A stretch of 64,000 bases of DNA from Epithemia pelagica (Eukaryota > Bacillariophyta > Bacillariophyceae > Surirellales > Surirellaceae): NCBI GenBank assembly GCA_946965045.2, contig OX337228.1:1674001-1738000 (forward strand), given 5' to 3'. Below the pieces are notes generated by a model, which was given only the letters and a program-made list of their open reading frames with translations, was not told where the DNA came from and ran no database searches. Positions 39,909-51,280 of the stretch are shown in pieces; positions within the stretch are counted from its first letter, which is position 1; the number at the start of each line of letters is the position of its first letter. A program made the position numbers and the translations under genes.

Positions 39909-41924
39909 ATGAGGCCGATGGGACTCCCTTCTATACCAACACCAACAAACTCCTTGGTAGGACGGACCCTTGCCATCATGTTTCTCTTTATGTCTCTCTC
40001 ATCGGTGCATGGATTCGTCACACGATCGTCGTGGTCGACGCACGCGATTAGATCGGCATCTACAATGAAGCATCGTCAATTCTTAGGCCTCGCTCCGTTG
40101 GCCCGAATTGGTCAGTCTTCGCGCCTACTGTCGTCTCGGACGTTATCGTTGAGAAAAATGAGTAGCAGTAGTACATCTGTGTCTATTGACGAACTCAATG
40201 AAAAAATCAAAGTCAAGGGCGATGAAATTAGAGCTCTCAAGGCCGACGGCATAAGCAAGGACGATTTGGCACCTCATATTCAGGAACTTTTGGCTCTTAA
40301 AGAACAACTACCAAAGGAAGAAGGAGCGGGTGATGACAAACCAAAGGTGGAAAAGAAGCCACCAAACAAACAAAAGACAAAGAATTCCAAACCAGCAACC
40401 GAAAAGCCACCCCTCAGCAAAGAGCAAGAAATGACAGACTTGAGACTGAACCGATTGGCAAAGATTAGTGCCATTCGAGAAGCTGGTGGAGAACCTTTTG
40501 CGTACACGTTTGCGACTACCCATACCGCCCAAGACTTGGCCAATCTTTATGCCGACAAGTTGGAAAATGGAGAAGAAGACGAAGATGCGAATGTCTCAGT
40601 GGCTGGTCGTATCATGACTCGTCGAGTCTTTGGAAAATTAGCTTTCTTTACCTTGCAAGATGAAACGGGGACAATTCAACTTCAATTTGACAAGAGTCGC
40701 TTGTCGGAGGGTGATTCTTTCCGCCAATTAAAGGAATGGACGGATGGAGGGGATATTGTGGGAGTGAGTGGATCCATACGACGGACTGACAAGGGAGAGT
40801 TGACCGTTTATGCCAAGGAATGGGTCATGTTGACCAAGGCCGTTTTGCCCCTTCCCGATAAGTTTCACGGCTTGAATGATGTCACCAAACGATATCGATC
40901 TCGACAACTGGATTTGATTGTCAACCCACAAGTCCGAGAAACCTTTCGGAAGCGTGCCATGATCCAGTCCAAACTTCGCCGCTTATTGGACGAAAAGGGC
41001 TTTTTGGAAATTGAAACTCCCGTCTTGCATTCGCAAAGTGGAGGGGCCGAGGCCAAACCCTTTGAGACTTACCACAACACTATGGACATGGATCTTACCC
41101 TACGTATTGCGACTGAATTGCACCTCAAACGGCTCATTATTGGTGGCTTTGATCGAGTCTATGAGCTGGGACGTATTTTTCGGAACGAGGGCATCTCGAC
41201 GCGTCACAACCCCGAATTCACCTCAATTGAATTGTATCAAGCCTATGCCGACTACCATGACATGATGGATCTAACAGAATATCTCGTCTGTAGTATAGCA
41301 GACGAAGTATGCGGAGGTTTGACGCTACCGTATGGAGATCACACAGTCTCTTTGGAACGACCCTGGCGACGAGTGACCATGCATGATATTGTCAAGACGG
41401 AAATTCCCGACTTTGACTTCGACAAGGATGCCTCCTTGGACGAGGCTCGTGCCGTAGCCGCCCAAGCAGGAGTGCCCAATACAGGCAAGTTGGCCACTGT
41501 AGGGGAGGTGTTGAATGCATGCTTTGAAGAATTGTGTGAACCCAAATTGATTCAACCTACCTTTGTCATTGACTATCCGGTGGAAGTGAGTCCACTGGCC
41601 AAACCTCATCGAAGTAAACCCGGATTGGTGGAACGATTTGAACTCTTTGCGGTTGGTCGAGAGCACGCCAACTCCTTTAGCGAGCTGACGGATCCTGTAG
41701 ATCAACGACTTCGTTTTGAAGCACAGGCTCTCAAGAAGGCGGCAGGGGATGAAGAAGCCTGCGATGTGGATGAAGACTTCTTAGCAGCCTTGGAACAGGG
41801 TATGCCACCTACGGGTGGTTTAGGTATTGGTATTGATCGACTGGTCATGCTCCTCACCAATTCTCCATCGATTCGAGATGTGATTGCCTTTCCACTGTTG
41901 AAACCAGACTTGACCAAATTGTAA
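39909..41924 (+). CDS. KARS: Lysyl-tRNA synthetase (class II) with organelle leader and WHEP-like domain
   Basis: 671 residues from the ATG at 39909, single exon. The leader [15 protein letters not shown] followed by FVTRSS fits a diatom plastid signal. Further in-frame ATGs at 40065 (residue 53, Arg-rich, mitochondria-like) and 40158 (residue 84, cytosol-like MSSSSTSVS) could yield other forms. Residues 89-130 resemble a WHEP helix pair ([10 protein letters not shown], then [11 protein letters not shown]). The OB-fold anticodon-binding domain starts near 227 ([19 protein letters not shown]). Class II motifs are motif 1 near 347 ([20 protein letters not shown]), motif 2 near 423 ([14 protein letters not shown]) and motif 3 near 636 ([13 protein letters not shown]). 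[20 protein letters not shown] is LysRS-specific. The enzyme charges tRNA-Lys. Confidence 0.95.
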   Translation: MRPMGLPSIPTPTNSLVGRTLAIMFLFMSLSSVHGFVTRSSWSTHAIRSASTMKHRQFLGLAPLARIGQSSRLLSSRTLSLRKMSSSSTSVSIDELNEKIKVKGDEIRALKADGISKDDLAPHIQELLALKEQLPKEEGAGDDKPKVEKKPPNKQKTKNSKPATEKPPLSKEQEMTDLRLNRLAKISAIREAGGEPFAYTFATTHTAQDLANLYADKLENGEEDEDANVSVAGRIMTRRVFGKLAFFTLQDETGTIQLQFDKSRLSEGDSFRQLKEWTDGGDIVGVSGSIRRTDKGELTVYAKEWVMLTKAVLPLPDKFHGLNDVTKRYRSRQLDLIVNPQVRETFRKRAMIQSKLRRLLDEKGFLEIETPVLHSQSGGAEAKPFETYHNTMDMDLTLRIATELHLKRLIIGGFDRVYELGRIFRNEGISTRHNPEFTSIELYQAYADYHDMMDLTEYLVCSIADEVCGGLTLPYGDHTVSLERPWRRVTMHDIVKTEIPDFDFDKDASLDEARAVAAQAGVPNTGKLATVGEVLNACFEELCEPKLIQPTFVIDYPVEVSPLAKPHRSKPGLVERFELFAVGREHANSFSELTDPVDQRLRFEAQALKKAAGDEEACDVDEDFLAALEQGMPPTGGLGIGIDRLVMLLTNSPSIRDVIAFPLLKPDLTKL

Positions 41925-42170
41925 TCCAGTCAAAGAGATACAAGCATAGAGTGCAGTATTTTAATCTTTTATCAGTGTTACCATGAGTTTTTTTGTCTTG
42001 AGAGAACAAAGCGAACGATCTTTTTGAGTTCATACAGAAATGGTGCTAGAAATCATTAACCGCTTTCCATGGACTTTCGCCAAAGCAACAGAAGAAAATG
42101 AACATACGTGTCCATGTACCAAGACACTTCCTACTTTACAAATGTTTGATATTGTGACCTAGTCGGAACC

Positions 42171-43081
42171 TCAATTGTTTTCATTTCCTGAAGCACTGCT
42201 GGCAAATCTCGTCAGGCGATCTGAAATATCTTGAGCCGGGAAATTGGAAAATCGATTGGCGGCCGACTGGAAGGAATGACCATCGGCATCGGTTCCGGTC
42301 CAGACCACGTACAAGAGCAAATCGCAAGATTCCGGATTCGCCGCACATTCGTCTTCACTCGAGGGACAACCTCCAACAGCTTGTCCGGCTGAACTTCGTG
42401 TCTGAGGGACGCCATTGTAATCGTACGTGACACCTGTGCATTCTCCACCACCACAAAAACCACAGGCATCGTCCCAGGTAACACCACGCACTCGACCGTG
42501 TTCGACATCAATAATGGCAGTCAAGTGCGGAAAGATTTTACCCGCGCCTGAGGAGGGGGAGAATTCGTGGTACAAACGCAAGAATGACAAGTGTTGCTGG
42601 GATGCCACACCAACCGAAATGTTGCGATTTCTCCAACCATCTGGAGCATTTCTCACCAGATCCAAATAGGCTGTCAATATCATGATTCGACCAAAAGAAT
42701 TATATAGATAAAGTCAGAATTGGGATTAATCAGAAAAGATAAAAGGCCAAATCTTTCAAGATTTTGCCAAGTGTTATTGGTACTTTCGATGCCGATTTAC
42801 GCAACAATGGACTTACAATTCGATACATGGAATCGGGAATATTGATCAATTTTGGGAGAGAACGACAATCGCAAATAGGTAACTTGTCCACCCCAATCTT
42901 CGGTATTACCCACATGCAAACAAATGACAGTTCGTTGATCGACTTTTAACCGTGTCAAGGGATCTTCAATGGGACCGCATCCGGACCACGTGATATTATT
43001 GGCCGACACGGTCTTCACCCACAATCCCAACATCAACAGGAGAGCTGTTGTTGCTACATTGGTCAATCGAAAGGAATTCAT
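42171..43081 (-). CDS. Small secreted Cys-containing protein of unknown function, 2 exons
   Basis: Exons 43081-42817 and 42670-42171 (146-nt intron, GTAAGT, GACAG) give 254 residues. The signal peptide is ATTALLLMLGLWVKTVSA, cut near residue 27 before NNITWSGCGPIED. The mature protein has conserved-looking hydrophobic strands (TVICLHVGNTEDWGGQV, SFLRLYHEFSPSSGAG, LTAIIDVEHGRVRGVTW) and a Cys-rich C-terminal part: ACGFCGGGECTG, GGCPSSEDEC and ESCDLLLYVVWTGTDADG. This pattern suggests disulfide-bonded extracellular modules. The end is rich in Ser/Asn. I do not recognise the family. The gene is divergently paired with the plastid coiled-coil gene at 43639, and convergent with LysRS, 246 bp away. 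Confidence 0.72.
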
Positions 43082-43638
43082 GATAGGAGTACAAAGGGAA
43101 TGACAACCACAAACAATAACTGGAACAGCAAACAGCAACTCGAGGAGAAAACCAATACGAATCGACAACGGCACACCAAAGTTGGGTTGGAGAAAAGTCT
43201 TTTTGATTTGAAAGAAGTCACGGGTTGTGAAAAGTCGTCGTTTGATTCTTGTGAAGCAAAACCTCATCTCGAATCTACCTTCAGTTGTTTTGGAGCGGAG
43301 GCCAGACGACAGAGCCTGCTAACCTTATGTCTTCTTGTTTGGTCTTGGTGGACCGTCCACGCAAACGTACGTGGTGCGCCTCATGCAAGATCTGCCGCCA
43401 ACAAATCCATACAGCCAAACAACAGAGAAGCACAATTGGGGCAAGAGTTTTAAGAAAATAGAAGAAAGCCCGCCGAAGAAGCAGTAACAACACACCATAC
43501 ACAATATCATTTCTGAGCTTGTTGACTGTTGCGGTGTACTCGAGAGATCGATCGCAGTTCTAGGACGAGGAGGTCTGAGCTAGCTGACTTGAAGGAAGGC
43601 CAGATTTGTGTATCTTGCCTTGCCAACGCGAACTGTGA
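43082..43638. promoter_or_regulatory. Divergent promoter region, secreted Cys protein / coiled-coil protein
   Basis: 557 bp between divergent starts. No gene; several frames open here without a protein-like sequence. Confidence 0.35.
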
Positions 43639-45807
43639 ATGTCTTCGTCCACCAATAACGATATTGGAAGAATCTCTGGAAGCTGCATGTCCACCACCAC
43701 AATGAGACCAAAACAATGGTGGAGGCACAATCACTTGGCTCCTGCGCTTGTCCTTGTTTTTGCAGTGGCGGCATGTCCAGAGACTTTGGCCTTTGTCGCC
43801 ACTCCTCCTTCTTCTTCGTCGAGTTTGCATGGATCCACAGCTTGTGTACCAAAATGGACATTGCTTCACGAGAATAAGGATGACAGCAGCAATGAGGACT
43901 CTTCCAGCAGCAGCAAAACTAGAGGCGGCGGTGGTGGATTTTTTGCGGCAGCCCAATATTTTCAGTCCATGATGAATGCGGACAATGGCAAACAAGCAAC
44001 CGAATCGACAGACACGACAACAACCGTCAATGGGAATGTGCAAGACGAAAGTGAAGTGGCTGAGTTGGTCACCAAGATTCAAAATTTGACCGTCGTGGAA
44101 GATATCAATGGAAATGTAGAATCAGCCACAGAAAGCGACACGGACGATGCCAGCGACACTCCAGAACCGGAATTGTCTTTGGAGGAAGAAAAATCGAATG
44201 AGGAGGACGAGGCTAAAGACACTCCTCCACCATTGACTCCTCGTCCACCGGAGAATGCACCGCGTGCTGTTCAATTGGCACAAGAGTACCAAACGCTCAA
44301 GGAAGAATCAGACCAAACCTCCGACAACATTGACTCCTTGCAATTGCGCGTCACGGATTTGCAAAGCCAATTGACAGCGAAACAGATGGAACTGGATGAG
44401 TCTCGATCCGATTGGAAAGAGGAAAAGGAAGGCCTCTTGGATCGGATTGCGCAAATGGTGGGCATTGTAGAAGAATCGCGTCAGGTATTGGAAATTAGTG
44501 AAGAAGAACGCAATCGCAAGGAAAAACTCGAGTCAGAAGTGGAATTATTGCAGTCACAAATCGTACAAGTTCAAAATGCCTTGCGACGAGAACAGCGAGC
44601 AAGAGAGGCCATGCGAAGTCGATTGTCGGACATTGAAGATACCATGGAGTTTGAACAAATGGAATTTGAGAAAGAAAAAACAAAGTTAAAGGAGCAATTG
44701 GAAGAAGAAAAGAAACGATTGGAACAGGTACAAAAATCCTGGGAGGAGGATCAAGCCAACTTTTCCAAGTCACGACAGGTGATTGAAGACCAATTAAAGC
44801 AAGAAAATGAACGCTTGGCACAGGCCCAAATGGAATGGGCCAAGAACCAAGCCGAGTACGAACGACAACAAGAAGAATTGGAGGAGTTGGTCAAGGAACA
44901 ACGCGATCGTCTTTCCGAGACGGAACAAACCCTCAGACAGGAACGGGAGGCTGTGGGAGTTGAAAAGTCAGCTCTCAAGTCCATGCTCAATGACGATCGA
45001 CAACGATTGCAACAAGTGGAAAAGCAGCTAGAAGAACAAAGCAAGACGTTTGAAGAAACACAGGCCAAATTAGAACAACAAATTGTGGTGGAACAAGACA
45101 AGGTCGAGGCCTTGTATGAAAAGTTGCAAACCGAACAAGAATCTTTTGAGGCTCAGCGACAAAATTTGCAAATGAATTTAGATGTCGAACGAGCTCGCGT
45201 AGTTGCAGTGGAAAGTGACTTGGAAACAGAACGAGAGGCCTTTGAAGTAGAACGAGCAAAGTTGCGTCGGGAATTGGAACTCCAGTCCTTTCGTACTCGC
45301 CGATCCAAAAAAGAAATGGCAGAACGATACAATGCCATCCGATCCCAAATGACTGCATTGTGGGAAGGTGCCAAACGAGATGCCCGCAATGAGCGACGTC
45401 GAATCACCGAACGATACGAACGCAAATTAACGGCCATGTCCACCGCTGTGGGATCCTTGGAACAAAATCTGCAAACGGCCCGACAGACCAGTGAGCAATT
45501 GGCCTTGGTATTAAGAGATTTGGAAGCCTCCAAAGATTCGTCGCGGGATGAATCTCGATTGGTTGAAACCAGATACACGGCCATGATTGCACAACGCAAT
45601 CGCGAAATTGACGATTTGAAATCCAATCTCATGTATCTCAAGACGGCCGTCCAATACAAGGAAGAACAATTGGAACAATACGAAACCTCATTTCGTGCCT
45701 TGCTGAAACTGGGTGTCAAGGTAACAGGTCACAAACTCAGAACGGGACGGAAAAAAGTTTCGAAATGGGTGGGACGAGGACGGCGAGCATCATCCGGGGA
45801 CGAGTAA
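43639..45807 (+). CDS. Plastid-targeted long coiled-coil protein
   Basis: 722 residues, ATG at 43639; internal ATGs at residues 17 and 22 are also possible starts. The signal peptide is LVLVFAVAACPETLA, followed by FVATP, the Phe-type plastid cleavage site. Residues 60-220 are acidic and Ser/Thr/Glu rich. From about 225 to 690 the chain is almost continuous heptad coiled coil rich in Glu, Gln, Arg and Lys, with runs such as QSQIVQVQNALRREQRARE and LTAKQMELDESRSDWKEEK. Two breaks are visible near residues 550-560 (RTRRSKKEMAERYNA). The C-terminus is basic (LRTGRKKVSKWVGRGRRASS). Such proteins often tether membranes, nucleoids or division machinery, but none of these can be read here. Confidence 0.78.
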   Translation: MSSSTNNDIGRISGSCMSTTTMRPKQWWRHNHLAPALVLVFAVAACPETLAFVATPPSSSSSLHGSTACVPKWTLLHENKDDSSNEDSSSSSKTRGGGGGFFAAAQYFQSMMNADNGKQATESTDTTTTVNGNVQDESEVAELVTKIQNLTVVEDINGNVESATESDTDDASDTPEPELSLEEEKSNEEDEAKDTPPPLTPRPPENAPRAVQLAQEYQTLKEESDQTSDNIDSLQLRVTDLQSQLTAKQMELDESRSDWKEEKEGLLDRIAQMVGIVEESRQVLEISEEERNRKEKLESEVELLQSQIVQVQNALRREQRAREAMRSRLSDIEDTMEFEQMEFEKEKTKLKEQLEEEKKRLEQVQKSWEEDQANFSKSRQVIEDQLKQENERLAQAQMEWAKNQAEYERQQEELEELVKEQRDRLSETEQTLRQEREAVGVEKSALKSMLNDDRQRLQQVEKQLEEQSKTFEETQAKLEQQIVVEQDKVEALYEKLQTEQESFEAQRQNLQMNLDVERARVVAVESDLETEREAFEVERAKLRRELELQSFRTRRSKKEMAERYNAIRSQMTALWEGAKRDARNERRRITERYERKLTAMSTAVGSLEQNLQTARQTSEQLALVLRDLEASKDSSRDESRLVETRYTAMIAQRNREIDDLKSNLMYLKTAVQYKEEQLEQYETSFRALLKLGVKVTGHKLRTGRKKVSKWVGRGRRASSGDE

Positions 45808-46036
45808 ATTTCTTGCACTAGTTAAAAGCGATGTGTATGTATCTATGTTTTTATTACAAAGTGCTCAATGTATTGAATAAAGGCCTCAGCTTGTTTTCAG
45901 GGATAGTCGAGATGGATGATGATTGATGAGGAAACAAGTTCTTGTTTTCAATTTTATCGTGACCGTACTTAATGTCTCGGACACCGTGTACTGTCTGACT
46001 GTCAGATGAGTGGCCGATGCTTCGCGAAAGCTTATT

Positions 46037-47627
46037 CTAGAGGATATATTTATGACTCTTCATCGCATGCCGCGGGCGTGGGGGAGGAATGGGCAAACTT
46101 TGTGATGGTCGGAACTCGGCTACTTCTTTCCAAAGTAGCTTTTGCAGCTTCAAGCGATGAAGATTTTCATACTCAAAGGAGCAATCGAACGCCTTCTCTG
46201 ACACAGCTTCTTTGTCGGGTTCGCTCACTGGTGAGAAAAACGGATGACGGATTGCTTGGTTCACTGAGATTCTTTTGCGTGGGTGGAATTCCAACATGTT
46301 ACCCAATATATTTTGAAGGAAACATTGGGAGCCTCGCATAAGCGAAGGCATATTTTTATTGACGACCCGGAGTGAGCGAATGTAGCGCCTTTGCTTTGAT
46401 GTGACGAAGTCCATATCTTCCTCGGATGGTGTACCGAGCATGCTACAAATAAGTTGTATCTATCAGATAGATAGCGTAGTGAAATGCTTTGTCAGATTCT
46501 CGCGTTGTCATTTGGAAGTACAGATGATACCGCTGCCTTACCTGATGAACTGCGCCGTGACCAGGAAAAAGGGGGTAGCGAAGTATCAGTTCGGCGAATA
46601 TACATCCGACACTCCAAACATCGATTGGGAAGGAATATTCTCTGCTCTCCAGAAGGATCTCAGGGGCCCGGTACCACCGGGTAACCACGTATTCCGTCAA
46701 ATACATCGTGTCATGCCGACCGTCCAACTTCCATTGAATGCCTCGCGCCAACCCAAAGTCGCAAATCTTCAGATCACAGTTCGAATTGACCAGCAAGTTT
46801 TCAGGCTTTATATCCCGGTGTATCACATTGCAGCTGTGTATGTATTTGAGACCACGCAAAAGTTGGTAGATCAACCATCGTACATGTTCGGTGGTGATGG
46901 TGTACAAGTGATTATCAATGACAGTTTGCAGATTTCTTTCCATCAAGTCTGTCACCATATATACTTGATTAAAATCATCAAGGTATTGAACATTGGGAGG
47001 CATCATGTCGAGCAGCGTGATAATGTTATCGTGGGGGCCAAAGTGCTTGAGAAGTTTGATTTCCCGTAGCATTTTCACCCCGGCATCTTGTACAAAGTTT
47101 GGAATCAGTTTGATGGCAACGTTTACAAAGGGAGCTTTCTTGTCGCTGGCACTAATGACCACACCAAAGGAACCATGTCCTAAGACATCAATCATGGAAT
47201 AACGCTGGTCCACTGTAAAAAGAGAGTTTCCAACGTAAAACGAATGTGCCTCATAGACTAGGCCACGGTTGATGTGTTTGACTTCATTCCTCGAATCTTT
47301 GGAACTTGCTGCCTTGAATTCGCAAGACACATTGTTTTCCTTGCCCTTCATTGGAACAAAAACTTTGGCGTTTGAAGATAAAGTGGATCGAATCGCAACT
47401 TTCTTCATGCGCGGAGGTGGAATGGGTTCATCTGTGGGACCCAACCCACTTAGTATCTCAGTGGCGGTGTCTTCAGGGAAGGAAGAATTGCTTCGACTCC
47501 GAGCATGTTGTGAACTCGGTTTGGCATCAAACGGCTTCTTTGGTGGGCGTTCTGGCAGTTCATGCTTCCGTTCTCTTCCCGTGGGAGTAGCACGAGGTTT
47601 GTGATCCATCGATTCTCGCCTGATCAT
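46037..47627 (-). CDS. ERK-type MAP kinase with long N-terminal extension, 2 exons
   Basis: Exons 47627-46542 and 46459-46037 (82-nt intron, GTAAGG, GATAG) give 502 residues. The first 130 residues are low complexity, basic and Ser/Pro rich. The kinase starts near 146 with LGHGSFGVVISA, then VAIKLIPN, HRDIKPENLLV and DFGLARGIQWKL. The activation loop carries the MAPK dual-phosphorylation motif TEY (MYLTEYVVTRWYRAPE) near 311. Exon 2 joins VHQ to IQLICSMLGTPSEEDM, the MAPK insert and lobe, and ends with a short basic tail. It is a mitogen-activated protein kinase that would be switched on by a MAPKK; the upstream signal is unknown. The kinase core is complete in both lobes. Confidence 0.94.
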
Positions 47628-48251
47628 GCAGTTTCAAGGATGTTATGCAAATATCTTCGTTCCCTAGATGGTGATGGGCGGACACGACAAGTTCGTTTGG
47701 CACGAAGAATTTGGAAAGTGTGACGGTCGGTAATCGGTAACGAGCGTTTCGATTTTTGCGTTTTTGAAAAAGTGACCATGATCTGTACTGATGAGGAGTA
47801 ACGCGAGGAAGTAGAAAGGCGACTGAAGATCCAATTATTGTTGCCATCAATCGACGGCGACATTGATGTCCTTCTAAATGGGAGGCTTTTGAAACACTCA
47901 AAGCAGGTTGTTCTACAATATTTGAATAAACTGTTCGGTAGCAATACACACTTTGGTTCCCAATTCTTTGTCCTTGCATCATATTCGCATGCATACTTTG
48001 TGCTGTGTAAACTGTAAACGTCAAACCATGTCGAACAGTCGTGTCCAAAGTGGTTTCAAGGTGGAATTGGCGTCGTCTTCAGGAAACCACTGGAATCGCT
48101 TGTCTAGTCGTTGTTCTCTCTTTGTCTGTAGGCTGAAAGCCATGTGATTTTCTAGGATGGGTGCATATTGGACCAAGCATATTGATGAATAACAAATCAA
48201 TCCATTCCACTTGATCTTTCGGTCCTTTCGTTTCGTTGTCGATGTGTCTTT
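47628..48251. promoter_or_regulatory. Intergenic, MAP kinase promoter
   Basis: 624 bp between the MAP kinase start and the 3' end of the next minus-strand gene. A 162-codon minus frame at 47560-48048 overlaps the kinase start in another frame and is not protein-like. No gene is supported. Confidence 0.4.
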
Positions 48252-49824
48252 CTACCACTGTTCCAGAAGGGCTATACAATCACCAATGGTTGCTGCGCCT
48301 CCCTCCAATCGCTGGGCGAGCTCTTTGACAACTTTCTGATTGTCACGCAACAAGACATCTGCCTCTGTAAATGCCCACTGCAACAGATCGTCACGCTCCT
48401 GAGCATCCACCTCCAAATTGTTCTCAATCCACCACAGAGCTTGTGCCACTCGTGGATCGGTGATGGCAAAGTCCTGGAGCCGATCCAACAAGCCAACGGC
48501 CTCACGAGGATCCGACGAGATCAAGACTGGATATTGAGCCGACTCGGCTGCCACAGGTGCCAAGAGCCAGATTAACAATCGAAGGACGCCTGTATCGGAT
48601 AGCAATTCCTCCTGGTTATCTACTGCCAACACGGATGCTTCCAATGCATTGGGACGGAAACAAAACACTGGCAAGCCCAAAGTGTAGGCAGCAAAGAGTC
48701 CAGCCGCTTCGACCAGCGCATCTCGAGACGGATCGATGCTAAACAATCGTGTCAAACCTCGTGTAATTTGACCAGTTACTTGACCACTGCCCAATCCAAG
48801 GGGCAAAGAATCCTTGGATGGCATTTCGGGCACATCCTTAATGACATCATTGTTCTTGGCCGCTTCGCCCATGGCAAAGTTAGACACGGATCGAATAACA
48901 TCGTAAAAATTGTCCAATACTCCCACCGTCACCATTCCAAACAAAATGACGTGCGCCAATGGCGAGGCACTCTCCAGACCAGGAACAAAATCGGTCAGCT
49001 CGCAGGCACCCGCCACGGCAAGAGTCGCCAAGGCCGCACCCACTTCCCCCACACGTTCGTCTGTCGGAAAGGGTGCCACACTGGCCAATCGTTCACTCCG
49101 TGTTTTGACAGAACCATCTGGACACTTGACACGGGTCAAAGGTGTGACAGGCAAGGTCATGATATCGGGCAAACAGCAACCATACGATTTCATTCCTCCA
49201 TTGCGCATGGTCAGACTCATGATCGTTGCCAGCGTCGGCGCGTCTTGCATCTTGACTGTAGCCTGAGAGATTGTACAAAAGTAACGAAGAGAAGCATTTA
49301 AACAAGAACCATTTGTGAGACCTTGAGCAAACTAGTCACAAAGAATCCATCGTTTCCTGTCGCTTGCTTACATCAATGAGGGCCATCATGGATCGGGGTG
49401 CGGCAACAATTCGTTTGGAATTCATTTCTTGCAACAACTGAATGGGATCTTGCAAGCTTTCCGAGGCATCCTTTCCTGATGTAGTGTCATCAACAATCTT
49501 GGCACACAATCCAGTCAAGACGGCGTCGTATTGATCACCCAAACTCAGAGCGGAAAAACTGGCAAAGAGTTGACTCTTGGCGTCGTTTTGAAGCATGAGA
49601 CCACCAAATCCACCATCATTGTCTGTCGCCGTATCGTCTTCCACTTCCGCCACAAACAAGGGACCCGCTGTTCTTGCTTCTCCTGGATGAGGTACAGTGC
49701 GACGTGGATGGACGATTCGTCCAACCGGAAAGGACCAACCTGTTTCGACCTGCAGAACGAAAAAGACGACAAGGATCCAACGAGCCATTACGAGTCTCTG
49801 GGGAAACAATTGCAAAAAGTACAT
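48252..49824 (-). CDS. Plastid-targeted conserved-looking protein of unknown function, 2 exons
   Basis: Exons 49824-49372 and 49262-48252 (109-nt intron, GTAAGC, CTCAG) give 487 residues; a start at the next ATG (49788) gives 475. The signal WILVVFFVLQVETGW is followed by SFPVG, a Phe-type plastid cleavage site. After an acidic stretch, residues 100-155 are helical (SALSLGDQYDAVLTGLCAKI). Exon 2 holds ATVKMQDAPTLATIMSL, two hydrophobic segments (ALATLAVAGACELTDFV and AHVILFGMVTVGVLDNFYD), a helical block (VEAAGLFAAYTLGLPVF, RLLIWLLAPVAAESAQYPVL) and an acidic C-terminus. It may be a plastid membrane-associated protein. I do not recognise a family. Divergent partner is RPL5. Confidence 0.68.
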
Positions 49825-50284
49825 GGTCGTTTGGTTTCGTTTGGATATTATAGAATGATCCTCGACGAACCGCCACACGCAATCTCTCAAAAGATTTTTG
49901 ATTCTTTGTTCGAGAATTCGAGAATGGCGCCAAGTTCTGGTTCGACAGGTCACCCCAACTGTTGGCACCTCCCGCCAACAACACACCAACCAAAATTTGA
50001 AAGTGGTGTCGAGTTGATGTAACGGGCACCGTCAGACGTCAGACCGCGGTGACCGGTTGTGCGACAAACGTCATGCGCGCCATCGTTTTCTGGAGGGACT
50101 TCAACGAAGCATCAACTCCATTCAGCGATTCATATGCGTCTGATACGCGGTGACATCAGACCAAAAATCCTTTTACCTCTTACCTCCTCACTAATGAGCA
50201 GAGGGATATCGTCTTCGCGATCATCATTCCGTGCCCCGATTGGTAGCAAACCGGTACACAGAGTAGTAGTATTTCTTCTTCAAG
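49825..50284. promoter_or_regulatory. Divergent promoter region, plastid protein / RPL5
   Basis: 460 bp between divergent starts. A pyrimidine-rich CTTTTACCTCTTACCTCC stretch lies near 50170-50187, which is common near ribosomal-protein gene starts. No gene. Confidence 0.35.
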
Positions 50285-51205
50285 ATGCCGTTTGTCAAGG
50301 TTCAAAAGAACAAGGCGTACTTCTCACGTTATCAGGTGAAGTATCGCCGTCGTCGTGAGGGAAAGACGGACTACCGCCAACGTAAGCGTTTGGTTTGTCA
50401 GGCCAAGAACAAGTACCAAAGCCCCAAATACCGATTGGTGGTACGATTTACCAACCGATTTGTTATTTGCCAAATCGTGTACTCCTTGATCGACGGTGAT
50501 CGTGTGTTCTGTCAAGCCACATCCAAGGAATTGGCTCGTTACGGTCTCAAGGTTGGTTTGAAGAACTACTCGGCTGCCTACTGCACGGGGCTCTTGGTGG
50601 CCCGTCGTTTGTTGCAAAAGGTTGGTTTGGACGATACCTACGAAGGTAACGATGAAGTTGACGGAAATGTTGTGACTACCGAGTACGAAAAGAAGAAGTA
50701 CTATGTCGACGAAGTGGATGAGGACAAGCGTCCCTTCCGTTGCTTGCTCGATGTAGGATGCCGTCCCACCACAACGGGGTGCCGTGTGTTTGGTGCACTC
50801 AAGGGTGCCGCTGATGGTGGTTTGGACATTCCCCATTCCGAAAAACGTTTCCCCGGATACGATCGTGATGCGAAGGAGTACGACGCCGATATGCACAAAG
50901 AACGTATTTTTGGTGGACATGTGGGCGAGTACATGGAATATCTAGACGAGGAAGATAATGCCAAGTACCAAGAGCACTTTGCCAAGTACATTGAAAATGA
51001 TGTAGAGGCTGATGGTTTGGAAGAACTGTATGAGGGAGTTCATGAAAAGATTCGTGAAGACCCTAGCCCTTCGGAAAAGACGGAATTCTCCCCGGACAAA
51101 TCGTACAAGCGCAAGGGCAAACTCTCCTTGGATGAACGCAAGGCTCGTGTCGCTGAGAAGAAGGCGGCCAAGGTTGCTGAATTGGAAGAAGATGATGATG
51201 AGTAA
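50285..51205 (+). CDS. RPL5: 60S ribosomal protein L5 (uL18)
   Basis: 306 residues, single exon, ATG at 50285, usual family length. It starts MPFVKVQKNKAYFSRYQVKY and has the RPL5 core RRRREGKTDYRQRKRLVCQA, NKYQSPKYRLVVRFTN and GLKNYSAAYCTGLLVARRLL. The later part RPFRCLLDVGCRPTTTG and GALKGAADGGLDIPHSEKRF, then a lysine-rich tail ending EEDDDE, complete it. It binds 5S rRNA together with RPL11 and sits in the central protuberance of the large subunit. The gene is intronless. Its stop lies only 75 bp from the stop of the convergent gene at 51281, so the 3' ends probably overlap. Confidence 0.97.
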   Translation: MPFVKVQKNKAYFSRYQVKYRRRREGKTDYRQRKRLVCQAKNKYQSPKYRLVVRFTNRFVICQIVYSLIDGDRVFCQATSKELARYGLKVGLKNYSAAYCTGLLVARRLLQKVGLDDTYEGNDEVDGNVVTTEYEKKKYYVDEVDEDKRPFRCLLDVGCRPTTTGCRVFGALKGAADGGLDIPHSEKRFPGYDRDAKEYDADMHKERIFGGHVGEYMEYLDEEDNAKYQEHFAKYIENDVEADGLEELYEGVHEKIREDPSPSEKTEFSPDKSYKRKGKLSLDERKARVAEKKAAKVAELEEDDDE

Positions 51206-51280
51206 ACATAAAGCTGTCTTTCGAATCTTTCTAAGCATTTACGTTTCATTTTGTTCTGCGTCCTAGTATTCGAGAACGCG

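Noticed and set aside
47560-48048. A 162-codon minus frame upstream of the MAP kinase
   Set aside because: It overlaps the kinase start in another frame and has no domain pattern.
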